Below, piece after piece: positions 38,575 through 47,751 of a stretch of 64,000 nt of DNA (position 1 is its first letter; the number at the start of each line of letters is the position of its first letter). Below the pieces are notes generated by a model. It was not told the origin of the DNA. It saw only the letters and a list, made by a program, of their open reading frames with translations, and did no database searches. The stretch comes from Corynebacterium imitans (GTDB lineage: Bacteria > Actinomycetota > Actinomycetes > Mycobacteriales > Mycobacteriaceae). Location of the stretch: the NCBI RefSeq assembly GCF_000739455.1, contig NZ_CP009211.1:558001-622000 (forward strand). The letters are read 5' to 3'. A program made the translations under genes and the position numbers.

Positions 38575-39579
38575 ATGAGCGACTACTACGAGGGTGCCGG
38601 CAACTACGACCGCGAGACCGTCCGTTTCTTCGACATCGCCCACGAGGGCGCGCAGGTCAGGGCGATTATCGACGCCCTCGCGCCCCTCGCCCAACTCCAC
38701 GGGCTCAACCCCCGTAGCCTGGTCGTGCTGGCGACCGACCAGATCGCGCGCGCTGCCGCCCGGGCGGTGACGCAGGTCCGCGAGCCGCTGCCGCTGCCGG
38801 TGGTGGTCACCGACACGCTGCCGGGATATGTGGGCGCGCTTGACGTGGTCGTGGTGGTTGGGGACGCGGCCGACCGCGAGGACGACCTGCGCGCGCTGAC
38901 GACCGCCGCCCAGCGCGGCGCGGAAACGGTGCTGGCAGGGCCCGCGCGCGGCCCGATCGTGGACGAGGCGCCGCGCTCGACTGTGGTCGTGCCCGCCCTG
39001 CCGACAGCGATGGGGCCCTCGCCCGCGCGCACCATCGCGGTGGTTGCCGCGGTGCTCGACGTCCTCACCGCGCGCGAAGTGGACGTTGAAGCGGTTGCGC
39101 AGCGCTACCGAGTGCTCGCCGACGAGCTCGACGCCGAGCTGACCGCCGTCTCGCCGGAGCGCGACGAGGACGTCAACGCAGCCCGCCAGCTGCGCGCCTT
39201 CATCCGGGACGCGCGAGTGGTCCACACAGGGGTGACGCGCCACGGGGCGGCGCTCGCGGAACTCGTGGCAACGCTGTGGTCGTGCCGCGGGCTGGCGAGC
39301 GGCGTGGTCAGCGCCGAGGAGCTGTCGCAGGCACTCGAGCTGGCACGCGGCACGCACGCGGCTGCCGACGACATCTTCCACGATCCATTCCTTGATGGGC
39401 CGGTGGAACTGGTACCCTTGAAGGTCGTTTGCTGGGCGCAGCCGGACGCCGACGCGTCGGCCGGGCCCAATACGCGCGCCGAAACCGTCGCCTCGCAGGA
39501 ATTGGGCGAGGCCGCCGCGGCGCTGCGACTGCTGGCGCGCGCGTACGCCGTGACCGCGCTCGACGACCCGGCGCTTTAG
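38575..39579 (+). CDS. Conserved actinobacterial protein between pmmA and manA (SIS/TobH-like)
   Basis: 334 aa. It resembles the Rv3256c/TobH-like proteins that sit with phosphomannomutase and manA in mycobacteria and corynebacteria. An N-terminal acidic segment (YYEGAGNYDRETVRFFDIAH) precedes a Rossmann-like half (SLVVLATDQIARAAARAV, LDVVVVVGDAADREDDL) reminiscent of a sugar-isomerase (SIS) domain, and a helical second half. No catalytic residue can be assigned. TAAGAT (38561-38566) lies 8 nt before the ATG. Confidence 0.78.
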   Translation: MSDYYEGAGNYDRETVRFFDIAHEGAQVRAIIDALAPLAQLHGLNPRSLVVLATDQIARAAARAVTQVREPLPLPVVVTDTLPGYVGALDVVVVVGDAADREDDLRALTTAAQRGAETVLAGPARGPIVDEAPRSTVVVPALPTAMGPSPARTIAVVAAVLDVLTAREVDVEAVAQRYRVLADELDAELTAVSPERDEDVNAARQLRAFIRDARVVHTGVTRHGAALAELVATLWSCRGLASGVVSAEELSQALELARGTHAAADDIFHDPFLDGPVELVPLKVVCWAQPDADASAGPNTRAETVASQELGEAAAALRLLARAYAVTALDDPAL

Positions 39580-39637
39580 GCCTTTAGGCGCTGTGCGCCA
39601 AGAAGAGAACAACGACAGAAACGAGGCACGACCACCG

Positions 39638-40825
39638 ATGGAGCACCTCAAGGGCGCCCTGCGTACCTACACCTGGGGCTCGCGCACGCTGCTTGCAGAC
39701 CTGCGCGGCACCGCCTCGCCCGCCTCCACCCCGGAGGCGGAGCTGTGGTTCGGCGCGCACCCGGCCGCCCCGTCGACTATCGACGGACGCGGCCTCGACG
39801 AGCTCATCGCTGCCGATCCGCGCGGGGCGCTGGGGGAGCGTGTCGTCGAGAAGTTCGGCGAGCAGCTGCCATTTTTGGTCAAGCTGCTGGCAGCCGGGGC
39901 ACCGCTGTCGCTGCAGGCGCACCCGTCGAAAGAGCAGGCGCTTGCCGGTTTCCAGCGGGAGGAAGACAGCGGGCTGGACCTGCACGACCCGCGCCGCAAC
40001 TACAAGGACCCGAACCACAAGCCGGAACTGATCGTGGCGCTGACTCCCTTCCAGGCGCTGGCGGGCTTCCGCCCCTTTTCGCGCACTGCGGAGCTGCTCG
40101 CGGTGCTCGACGCCCCGGGGCTCAACCGCTACACCACGATGGTGGACCCGGAGGACGAAGAGGCGAGCTTGCGCGCGCTGTTCACCACGCTGATTTCGCT
40201 GCCGCGCAAGGCGGCGGTCGCGCTCGTGGAAGAAGTCGAGCAGCGGGCCCGGGAGGTCGTGCAGGGCGAGCTCGAGGAGTGGATGCGCGAGGTGCTCACC
40301 ATGTACCTCGAGCTGGTCGAAGCCTACCCGGGCGACATCGGTGCCCTGGCCGCGCTGCTGCTCAACTACTTCAACCTTCAGCCCGGCGAGGCGCTCTACC
40401 TGGACGCCGGGCAGCTGCACGCCTACCAGCACGGGCTGGGCGTGGAGATCATGGCGAACTCCGACAACGTGCTGCGCGGCGGCCTGACCTCCAAGCACGT
40501 TGATGTGCCGGAGCTGGTGCGGGTGCTGAAGTTTCACGCGCTGACGTCGCCGCGTCCGGAGACGTCGACAAGCGAGACCGGCGAAGAATTCATCCTGCCG
40601 ATCGAGGACTTCCGGCTCGGCCGCCACCGGCTCGCGGGCGAAGCGACGCTGAAGGTGAACACCGACGGGCCCGCGATCGTGCTGTGCACGGACGGCGAGG
40701 CCATCGGTAGCGGCCAGTGCGTCTTGCGCCCCGGTGAGGCCGTGTGGATCCCCGCGAGCGACCCACGGCCCGAGTTCCGCGCCCGGGAGGGCGGGCAGGC
40801 GGAACTGTTCTACGCCAGCGTCTAG
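39638..40825 (+). CDS. manA: Mannose-6-phosphate isomerase, class I
   Basis: 395 aa. It interconverts fructose-6-phosphate and mannose-6-phosphate, entering the mannose pathway. Zinc-site motifs are visible: LSLQAHPSKEQA (Gln, His), YKDPNHKPELIVAL (Glu, His) and YLDAGQLHAYQHGLGVEIMANSDN. The cupin C-terminus completes the fold. GAGG lies about 12 nt before the ATG. Together with pmmA and manC, all three steps from fructose-6-phosphate to GDP-mannose are in this cluster. Confidence 0.95.
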   Translation: MEHLKGALRTYTWGSRTLLADLRGTASPASTPEAELWFGAHPAAPSTIDGRGLDELIAADPRGALGERVVEKFGEQLPFLVKLLAAGAPLSLQAHPSKEQALAGFQREEDSGLDLHDPRRNYKDPNHKPELIVALTPFQALAGFRPFSRTAELLAVLDAPGLNRYTTMVDPEDEEASLRALFTTLISLPRKAAVALVEEVEQRAREVVQGELEEWMREVLTMYLELVEAYPGDIGALAALLLNYFNLQPGEALYLDAGQLHAYQHGLGVEIMANSDNVLRGGLTSKHVDVPELVRVLKFHALTSPRPETSTSETGEEFILPIEDFRLGRHRLAGEATLKVNTDGPAIVLCTDGEAIGSGQCVLRPGEAVWIPASDPRPEFRAREGGQAELFYASV

Positions 40826-43800
40826 CGGTCCGAGCTGCCGGGTTCGGCGGGGGTGCAGGCGTCGTAAATGATGACGCCCGCGGTGATGCCCGCCGCGACG
40901 AGCGCGAGCCCAGCCGCCACGCTAGCCAGGTTCATCCGTGCCTTGCGCAGCTGGGCGTTGATCTCGGAAGCCTGCTTGGCCAGCGCCGGGTTAAGAATGC
41001 CCAACTGCTGCTGCAGCTGCGTGTTCGCGTCCTCCAGCTGGCGGGCGATCTGGTCGGCCACATCGCTGAGGCCCGGGATTGCGGTCTGGGTGGCGATGCC
41101 GAGCGGGATCAGCGCGAGCAGCGGCACACCGAAGCCCACGCCCGCGGCCAGGCAGCGGCTGTAATCGAGCTGCGGGGCGGCACCGGCCTTCGGGGAAATC
41201 GGGATGGTGACGGAATCCACCAACTCGCCCACCCTGTCCTTGACGTTCGCGGTGACGTTCTCGCCTGGGATGGCCTGCTCCTCGACGACGATGATGAGGT
41301 TGCCGCCGTCGTCGATGCTGCCGTCGGCAGGCCCCTCGACGTCGACGATCAGGTCCTCGGGCACGAAGCCGCCGCGGTTGGGCAGGCTGATGCGGCCGCC
41401 TGGGGTGAGCAGGCCGTCGTCAGGCGTGAAGTCCCAGCTCGGCTTGGCCGAGTCGTGGACGAACGGGTTGGAGCCGTTGAAGGCCTCCTGCCCGTTGGTG
41501 ATCCCGTCGCCGTCGGCGTCGCCGGCAGGCGAGAGCAGCGAGATCTCGGACTGGTCGAACATCTCGAAAGTGACGCTGGCAATGTAGCTCGAGCCATCGG
41601 GGTAGGCGAAGCGCACGTTCGCCTCGGGCGTGAGCACCGGCCGCAGCGCGGCGACCAGCTTGTCCCAGTCGCGCTTCTCCGCATTGCCGAGCGTGGCGTA
41701 CTGCGCGGCCAGGTCGGCGATGCTGGGTGCCTGGGCATGGACGACCGCGTTGTCGTCGGTGCTGAATGTCCAGCCCGGCGCGTTGTCCGGGAAGTCCCCG
41801 CTGACCTCGGTGCCCTCCGGCATCTGCTTGTCACCGTAGGGGTTCGGCGAGGCGGCCTTGCGGCTTGGCTTGATGCGCACGGTGTCCTTACCGAAGGAGG
41901 GGATGTGCTTCTGCGTCGGCGAGCGCAGGTCCTCTTTCACCGTCACCCGGGCCGCGCCGAGGTACTTGCCCTCGGCGTTCTTGATGGTCACGGTGATGGC
42001 GGTGCCGGGCTCAGCGTCCTCGTCTGCGGTGATGCGCAGGTCGCCGCTCTGGTCAAGCGAAGCGGTCGCCGGGCCTTCGACCGTGACGGTGGTGCCGGGG
42101 GCGGGGATGCCGCCGGCGTTCGGCACGGTGACGGACTCGCCGGCGTAGACCTCGCTTGAGCGGCTGGTGTCCCACTTCGCGGGTGCTTCGGGGACGACTT
42201 CCGGGTCGAAGGGGTTGGAGCGGTGCTCGACTTCCTTGCGGTTGCCGTGCGTGTCGCCGTCGGCGTCGCCGTCCGGGTCGAGCAGGGGACGCTCGTCTTG
42301 CGCGTTGAGCTCGAAGACGACGCTTTCGGAATCCACCGAGTCGTCCTCGTAGATAAAGTCCACGAACACCTCGGGCTTGGCCACCGAGTGCAGCACCGTT
42401 TCGATGGTGTCCCAGTCGACGTCGGTGCCCTGGGTGAGGCGGGCGTAGTGCTGCGCCAGCTCATCGACGCTCGGCGCAGTCGCCGTAATCACCCCGTCGC
42501 TATCGATCTCGAAGGTCCAGCCGACGGCATCCGCCGGGGTTTTGAGCACGGCCACCTTGAGCTTCTCCGGCGCAGGGCCGTTGAAGGGCTGGTTGGTCGC
42601 GACCTGCGCCTCCTTGTCGACGGTAATCGGCGAGTCGTACTTCGGGCGGTACAGGCTGGCGTCGGAGGGGCGCTCGTGCACGGTGATCGTGGTTGCCACG
42701 GTATCGCTGGTGCCGTCGTTGTAGGTGACCTCGATGCTCGGGCGGTAGGTGCCGACCGTGTTCGGATCCGGGGTTTCGTCGTTTTTAACGAACTCGATCC
42801 TGTCGGCCTGGAGCTCCTCCGGGTTGGTGATCGCGTCGCTCGGGTCGAGCTCGTCGCCCACAGTGATGCTGAGGTTGCGGGTGGTGGGCTCGTTGACCTG
42901 GTTGAGCGGGCGCGGCTTGACGACGATCACGGTGCCTACCTCGTCGGTCGAGCCGTCTGGGTACGTCACCACGATGGTCACGTTCTTCTCGCCCGCGATG
43001 GTTGCCTGCGGGGCCTCGCCCTGCTCATCGGCGGCGAAGTCCGCGGTGGTGCCGCTCGGCAGCGTGCCTAGGTTGGTGATCAGGGAGCGCGCCAGACGCG
43101 CGTCCAGCGTGGTGCCGACGGTCACGCTGTGGTCTTCGCGTGCCTCTGGTGTGTACATCTCCGCCAGCGTGCTGACGGGGATCTCGAGGGTGAGCGGGGA
43201 GTTGCTGAGCGAGTAGTCGTTGACGGTCAGGGTGAGGGTGCCCCTTGCGTCGGTGCCCGGGATAAGCGAGATGTTGCCGTCAGCGTCGACGGTGATGTCG
43301 CTTTCGGGGATTGTCCCGCTGTTGCCCTTGCCGTCCTCCCACGTCGCGCTGAGCTTGGGCTGCTTGCCGCCGGTGACGCGCAGGCCGGTCGGCTGCGAGC
43401 GCTTGGTCGGGTTGAGCTTGGCGGCCTTGCCGGTCACGGTGGTTGTGGTGCCGAGGGGGACGGTCTTGGTCACTTCGCCGAGGCTGGGGTCGGTCACGGT
43501 GACGGTGATCGGGCCTGTCGCGTCGGCGGCGGGGTTGAGGAGGATCTCGTGGTCGTCGTTGAGCGTGGCGGTGACGTTTTTGCCGTTGGCGTCCTTAGCG
43601 GTGACCTTGGTGAGGCCCTCGTGGTATTCGCCGATGGTGATGCCGGTGGCCTGCTTGCCGCGGCTCGGGTAGACGGTGGCCTGCGGGTTGCTGACCGTGG
43701 TTGTGGTGCCGAGTGGGACGGTCTTGGTCACTTCGCCGAGGCTGGGGTCGGTCACGGTGACAGTGATGGGGCCTGTCGCGTCGGCGGCGGGGTTGAGCTC

Positions 43801-45465
43801 GAGCTCACCGTTTGCGTTGAACTTGGCGGGGACGTCCTTGCCCGCTTTGTCCTTCGCGGTGACTGTGGTCTTGCCCTCGTGGACCTCGCCGACTGCGATG
43901 CCAGCGGGCTGCGACCCGCGGCCCGGGTAGACGGTCTTCTCTCGGTACACGGTGACAGGCAGGAAGACGGCCGGGGAGGTGGTGCCGTCGGCAAACTGCG
44001 CTTGGATGGGGACGTCGATCGTGCGGTGCGATGCGCCTCCGAGCAGCGCATCCTTCGCCCCGGGCTTCACGTTGATCACGGGCTCGCCGCCGTGGTCTTC
44101 GATGCTGACCCAGTCGCGGTACGGCACGCCGTCGTCATCGGCGGGGATGAAGAACGTTGTGCCCGCTGGTGCGTCGATGAGGGAGCCATCGGGGTCGCTC
44201 GCGTCGATAAAGTCCGCGGTGTCCGCCGTCTCGGTTTCGCTCATGCCGACGATGACGGCCTTGTTGAGCACGGGGTGGTAGCGCCCTGCGTGGTCCACAT
44301 GGCCGATGTAGAGCGGCAGGTTCACCGTGTCCCAGGAGACACGAGTTTCGTCCTCTGAGTAGTTGAAAGTGATTGGCAGCTCGACGTAGCCGAGCGGGTT
44401 CTCCCCAGCAGTGACTTGGATGCCAGAAGAGATTCGGTACTGCTGTGCCTCGTTCGGATCATCGATCACGTTGGTGTCTGCCGTCCCATAGAAGACTTTG
44501 ATCTTGGGGTCGCCGTCCTTGCACGCGCTCTTCTCCGCGCTGGCGTCGCAGAACTTGTCTGCCTGGTGAGCGAATTCAATAGCCTGCGTCTCGAACTTGG
44601 CGCGGGCGTTGACGAGCAGCTTGCGCTTCTTATCTCCGATCTCGTGCTCCTCCACCAGCGGATTACCGTCTGTGTCGGTCATCACCGGCCAGTGGCTGTC
44701 CACGTGTTCTGGGTTGTTCGGATCGAAGTTGGGATCGGTGGCATCGCTGTCGCCGTAGCGCACCGGATCGCTCCACGCGACGTCGCGGATGGTCTTCGTC
44801 TCGCCAGGCTTAAGAATCAGCGGGTGGCGTGGGAACTTCGGCTGGTAGCGGACGTAATCGGGGAGATCCTCGTAGCTTAAGTTCCCCGCTTCGTCCACGT
44901 ACAGCGTGATTAAGGTGATGAAGTTGCCGCGGTTCTTGTTTGCTAGTGACGCCTCCACGCTCAGGGTGTAGACACCCTTCGCGGCGTCTGCCGGGACCGT
45001 GCCTTCGACGCCTCCATCGGGGTGTACCGTGATCCAGTCAGGGTTGGCGGGGGCATCATCGGTCGGTGTTGGCTCCTTGTACGTAATCTCCTCCAGCGGC
45101 GTCCTGCGGATTGCTTGGGGGAAAAGCTCCCAGTACTCGGGAGCGTCAATACGGAACTCTTCGCCGGGGGAGGCGGTGTAGTAGTTCGCGTAGGTGGGCT
45201 GGTAGGTCAAAAACCAGGGGAGGACAGTTGTGCTATATCCCGTGGTACCGATGAAGTCGCCGTCGTCGTATCTGGGCAGGGCCGTGAACTTGTCCAGGCG
45301 CGTTTCCGCGTTGAGCTCCCCGGTAGCTTCTGCTGCCTGCGCGTGGACCGCGGTTGGCGCGGCAACGCTGACTGCCGCGGTTCCGGAGATGGCCAGCGTT
45401 GCCGCCATTGATGCGGCGAGCGCTGGGCGCAGGTTGAGCGTGCGGGGAGTGGAAAACGGCCGCAT
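40822..45465 (-). CDS. Large modular surface protein with C-terminal membrane segments
   Basis: 1547 aa. The start ATG 45465 has AAAGGG 7 nt upstream. A signal peptide (ending near AVHAQAAEA, residue about 50) is followed by an N-terminal domain, then two nearly identical 86-aa modules (about residues 500-680) and a degraded third. Next come Rib/alpha-like domains (about 780-930). Two copies of a roughly 200-aa module start near 982 and 1232, each with a DADGDxxxNxxE calcium-type loop and an Ig-like part. The C-terminus has hydrophobic segments near 1465 and 1525 flanking a short coiled region (ARQLEDANTQLQQQLG). No LPxTG sorting signal is present, so it would be held by membrane segments. 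An adhesin or wall-organising role is inferred from architecture only. Confidence 0.85.
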   Translation of the reverse strand: MRPFSTPRTLNLRPALAASMAATLAISGTAAVSVAAPTAVHAQAAEATGELNAETRLDKFTALPRYDDGDFIGTTGYSTTVLPWFLTYQPTYANYYTASPGEEFRIDAPEYWELFPQAIRRTPLEEITYKEPTPTDDAPANPDWITVHPDGGVEGTVPADAAKGVYTLSVEASLANKNRGNFITLITLYVDEAGNLSYEDLPDYVRYQPKFPRHPLILKPGETKTIRDVAWSDPVRYGDSDATDPNFDPNNPEHVDSHWPVMTDTDGNPLVEEHEIGDKKRKLLVNARAKFETQAIEFAHQADKFCDASAEKSACKDGDPKIKVFYGTADTNVIDDPNEAQQYRISSGIQVTAGENPLGYVELPITFNYSEDETRVSWDTVNLPLYIGHVDHAGRYHPVLNKAVIVGMSETETADTADFIDASDPDGSLIDAPAGTTFFIPADDDGVPYRDWVSIEDHGGEPVINVKPGAKDALLGGASHRTIDVPIQAQFADGTTSPAVFLPVTVYREKTVYPGRGSQPAGIAVGEVHEGKTTVTAKDKAGKDVPAKFNANGELELNPAADATGPITVTVTDPSLGEVTKTVPLGTTTTVSNPQATVYPSRGKQATGITIGEYHEGLTKVTAKDANGKNVTATLNDDHEILLNPAADATGPITVTVTDPSLGEVTKTVPLGTTTTVTGKAAKLNPTKRSQPTGLRVTGGKQPKLSATWEDGKGNSGTIPESDITVDADGNISLIPGTDARGTLTLTVNDYSLSNSPLTLEIPVSTLAEMYTPEAREDHSVTVGTTLDARLARSLITNLGTLPSGTTADFAADEQGEAPQATIAGEKNVTIVVTYPDGSTDEVGTVIVVKPRPLNQVNEPTTRNLSITVGDELDPSDAITNPEELQADRIEFVKNDETPDPNTVGTYRPSIEVTYNDGTSDTVATTITVHERPSDASLYRPKYDSPITVDKEAQVATNQPFNGPAPEKLKVAVLKTPADAVGWTFEIDSDGVITATAPSVDELAQHYARLTQGTDVDWDTIETVLHSVAKPEVFVDFIYEDDSVDSESVVFELNAQDERPLLDPDGDADGDTHGNRKEVEHRSNPFDPEVVPEAPAKWDTSRSSEVYAGESVTVPNAGGIPAPGTTVTVEGPATASLDQSGDLRITADEDAEPGTAITVTIKNAEGKYLGAARVTVKEDLRSPTQKHIPSFGKDTVRIKPSRKAASPNPYGDKQMPEGTEVSGDFPDNAPGWTFSTDDNAVVHAQAPSIADLAAQYATLGNAEKRDWDKLVAALRPVLTPEANVRFAYPDGSSYIASVTFEMFDQSEISLLSPAGDADGDGITNGQEAFNGSNPFVHDSAKPSWDFTPDDGLLTPGGRISLPNRGGFVPEDLIVDVEGPADGSIDDGGNLIIVVEEQAIPGENVTANVKDRVGELVDSVTIPISPKAGAAPQLDYSRCLAAGVGFGVPLLALIPLGIATQTAIPGLSDVADQIARQLEDANTQLQQQLGILNPALAKQASEINAQLRKARMNLASVAAGLALVAAGITAGVIIYDACTPAEPGSSDR
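43434..43948. repeat. Two tandem 258-bp repeats inside the surface-protein gene
   Basis: Blocks at about 43434-43691 and 43692-43948 are highly similar; the stretch beginning GGTTGTGGTG recurs at 43441 and 43699. They encode 86-aa modules sharing ATGPITVTVTDPSLGEVTKT. Near-identity at DNA level indicates recent duplication or gene conversion, so module number may vary among strains. Confidence 0.8.
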
Positions 45466-45685
45466 TGAATTCCCTTTCTCAGATGACGGCGAGTTAAAGA
45501 GGAAGCTGCGACGTCTCTGCCCGGCTCGGCGCACGTAAATCACAGGTGATCGCCGTGTGAGGGAGCTGTGCGAAGTTTGTAGCAGCTTGGATTGACCTTA
45601 AAAAGTCTTCTGCAGCGCATGGTACTTCATGGAAGGGTGACAAGGGGAAGTGCAATGGATGACGCTTGCCCACGGAAGGGGGATA

Positions 45686-45720
45686 CGAAAAAGCAGCGAC
45701 CCGAAATAACGCGGGTCGCT
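45686..45720 (-). terminator. Rho-independent terminator after the P/T-rich membrane protein gene
   Basis: AGCGACCCG and CGGGTCGCT form a 9-bp stem around AAATAACG-type loop bases. On the minus strand it is followed by a run of T (complement of 45688-45692). It lies 13 nt after the stop of the gene at 45733-46563. Confidence 0.85.
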
Positions 45721-45732
45721 GCGTGAGGTGTG

Positions 45733-46563
45733 CTAGCGGCGGAAGTTGCTGACCCAGCGGTTCCAGGCCTGCTGTGCCTCGGAGGAGAAGCCTTGCTGCG
45801 GGGCTCCCGCCTCCCGTGGCGCGGGTGCCGGGGTCGGTGGCGCACCCTGGTCGACCTCGGGCCCGACCTGAGTGTGCGCCTGGCCCTCCTGGGGCGTAGC
45901 GCTCTGTGCGCCCTGCTCGGCCGACTGCGGCGCACTGCTCGACGTCGGGGTGGCACCGGCAGGCGGTTCCGGTGCGGGCTCGCCGGCGGGATCTGCGGGC
46001 TTCGGCTCCGCTGGCGTCGGCTCGGTCGTCGTCGAGCTGCCCTCGCCCGGATTACCCGGCGTTTCCTGCGTAGGAGGTGCGGAGGACTCAGCGGCGCTCG
46101 GAGTCTCAGCAGCCTCGCCCTCGCCCTGCATCGCCGCGGCGGTGGTGGGCAGCACGGTGGTGGGTACCACGTTGGTGGGGCGGAAGACGCGCGTGGACGC
46201 CTGTTGCTGCGCGGTGCCTACGACCGCGTGTTGCGGGGCGTAGGGGTCGGAGTTGAGGCTGTAGGCCTCGCCCTGACCTTCTGTGCTGGGTTGTGCGAGG
46301 TTGACCTGCGGCTGCTGGGGTGCAGCGTCTGGGGCCTGCCCCGCGTCGTCGTCAACCTGCTCCGAGCGCGTATCCGAGGTCACCCTGGAGGTTTTGGAGA
46401 CTGGGCTTTCCTTGCGCGGCTGCTCGCTTGTCGTCTCGGAGACGTAGCCGGCCTGGGCTGAGCGTTCGGATGAGGAGGCATTCCAGACGAAGAAGCCAAT
46501 GACGATGGCGGCGACGATGCCTGCCGCCATAAAGATGCCGACGCGCGGCTTCTGGTTATCCAC
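45733..46563 (-). CDS. Single-pass membrane protein with Pro/Thr/Glu-rich extracellular stalk
   Basis: 276 aa from GTG 46563, behind GGAAGGAGG. A short cytoplasmic tail (MDNQKPR) leads into one membrane helix (VGIFMAAGIVAAIVIGFFVW). About 240 residues of low-complexity Pro/Ala/Thr/Ser/Glu/Gln sequence follow, ending in a small conserved-looking tip (SEAQQAWNRWVSNFRR). The composition suits a wall-spanning, perhaps mannosylated, stalk. Adjacent to the large surface protein but with its own terminator, so it is not the same transcript. Family not recognised. Confidence 0.72.
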   Translation of the reverse strand: MDNQKPRVGIFMAAGIVAAIVIGFFVWNASSSERSAQAGYVSETTSEQPRKESPVSKTSRVTSDTRSEQVDDDAGQAPDAAPQQPQVNLAQPSTEGQGEAYSLNSDPYAPQHAVVGTAQQQASTRVFRPTNVVPTTVLPTTAAAMQGEGEAAETPSAAESSAPPTQETPGNPGEGSSTTTEPTPAEPKPADPAGEPAPEPPAGATPTSSSAPQSAEQGAQSATPQEGQAHTQVGPEVDQGAPPTPAPAPREAGAPQQGFSSEAQQAWNRWVSNFRR

Positions 46564-46760
46564 GGGTCCTCCTTCCCCGACTCAATTGTCACAACCGTAT
46601 AACAATTATCTCGTTGCGCCTTTTATAGCACGCTTGTTATGAATTCTCCTGTTCAAGTGATCACAAACACATCAACGCTGCCTCCGTGCCGGGTGAAGCA
46701 GAATCGTGGTAGACCTATGGCAAGTGCGCAAAGTCCGCCCAAAAGGAAAAGGAGATGCCG
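46564..46760. promoter_or_regulatory. Divergent intergenic region with imperfect AATTGT/ACAATT repeat
   Basis: This gap separates the P/T-rich protein gene from the DUF4259 gene. AATTGT (46584-46589) and ACAATT (46602-46607) are inverted copies. TTATAC on the minus strand between them is a possible -10 for the leftward gene. The rightward side is AT-rich around 46605-46660 without a clear promoter consensus. Confidence 0.35.
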
Positions 46761-47129
46761 ATGAGCGCGTGGGATGAGGAGATCTTCTCCGTCGAGGCCA
46801 ATGTCGATTTTCTCGATGAGCTTGACTCGCTCGAGGAGGACGAGGTCGAGCAGGCGGTTATCGACGCGGCGTTGTTGACCGCCAACCAAAACCCCGCCTC
46901 CGTCAGCGAGGATGAGCTGCTTAACGGCCGCGCCGCCGCGACGATCGTGGCGATCTGGGCCGGGGCTCCCTTTTCCGCCGGCGAGGTCGCCGATACCTAT
47001 CCCTTTATCCGCAACCGTCCCGCGACGGTGAGCGACGAGGCGGTCGAGGCCGCGACCGCAGTGCTGGAGGGCGTCGGCGAGGATGAGGCGGGCGCGAGCC
47101 TGGATCAGTTCCTCGAGGCGCTAGCGTAG
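46761..47129 (+). CDS. DUF4259-like small acidic protein
   Basis: 122 aa, strongly acidic. The opening SAWDEEIFSVEANVDFLDEL fits DUF4259 proteins, in which a bulky-residue start precedes a D/N-rich helix. GGAG (46751-46754) lies 6 nt before ATG 46761; ATG 46755 is too close to it. Function unknown. It is 12 nt ahead of tmk and likely co-transcribed. Confidence 0.72.
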   Translation: MSAWDEEIFSVEANVDFLDELDSLEEDEVEQAVIDAALLTANQNPASVSEDELLNGRAAATIVAIWAGAPFSAGEVADTYPFIRNRPATVSDEAVEAATAVLEGVGEDEAGASLDQFLEALA

Positions 47130-47141
47130 GCGAGGGCGGCC

Positions 47142-47741
47142 ATGATTATTGCCGTAGAAGGTATTGACGGGGCGGGAAAGCGCACCATTGTCCAGGCGAT
47201 CCAGCGCGAGTACGGGGCGCGCACGCTTGCTTTCCCGCGCTACGAGGATTCCATCCACGCACAGCTCGCGCAGCAGGCGCTGCACGGGAAGATGGGTGAT
47301 TTAACCGATTCGATTTACGGGATGGCCACCATGTTTGCGCTGGACCGCTACGGGGCGAAGGCCCAGATCGCCGAGTACGCGGAGACAGGTGTGCTGGTGT
47401 TGGACCGCTACGTGGCCTCGAACGCGGCCTACTCCTGGGCGCGCTCGGGGGAGAAGGCGATTGCGGATTGGGTGGCAGACCTAGAATTTAGCCAGCTCGG
47501 GCTGCCGGTGCCGGACCTGCAGGTACTGGTGGATACCCCGCCTGCCGTCGCGCAGGAGCGGGCGTTAAAGCGCGCGGCGGCGGACGCGACGCGAGAGCGG
47601 GACCGCTACGAGCGTGACGCGGCGCTGCAGCAGGCCACCTACGAGGCGTACGTGGCCTTGGCCGAGCAGGGGTGGGCGAGCCGATGGCTTCGCACCACTG
47701 ATGCAGGAACTATCATGCAAGCAGTCGAAGCCGTACGTTGA
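47142..47741 (+). CDS. tmk: Thymidylate kinase
   Basis: 199 aa. It phosphorylates dTMP to dTDP. The P-loop is GIDGAGKRT (residues 7-15), the dTMP-binding loop DRYVASNAAYSWA follows near residue 88, and a lid with arginines (ATRERDRYERD) near 150. The second P-loop serine/threonine is retained. From memory, sahH precedes tmk in C. glutamicum; here the DUF4259 gene does. Confidence 0.92.
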   Translation: MIIAVEGIDGAGKRTIVQAIQREYGARTLAFPRYEDSIHAQLAQQALHGKMGDLTDSIYGMATMFALDRYGAKAQIAEYAETGVLVLDRYVASNAAYSWARSGEKAIADWVADLEFSQLGLPVPDLQVLVDTPPAVAQERALKRAAADATRERDRYERDAALQQATYEAYVALAEQGWASRWLRTTDAGTIMQAVEAVR

Positions 47742-47751
47742 AGGAGCCCTG

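Noticed and set aside
42223..44358. Long plus-strand frames within the surface-protein gene
   Set aside because: They repeat the same pattern as the sense modules and lack recognisable domains; the minus-strand gene has a signal peptide and ordered modules.
40822..45465. Sortase-anchored adhesin
   Set aside because: No LPxTG-type motif was found near the C-terminus; only hydrophobic segments and a short polar tail are present.
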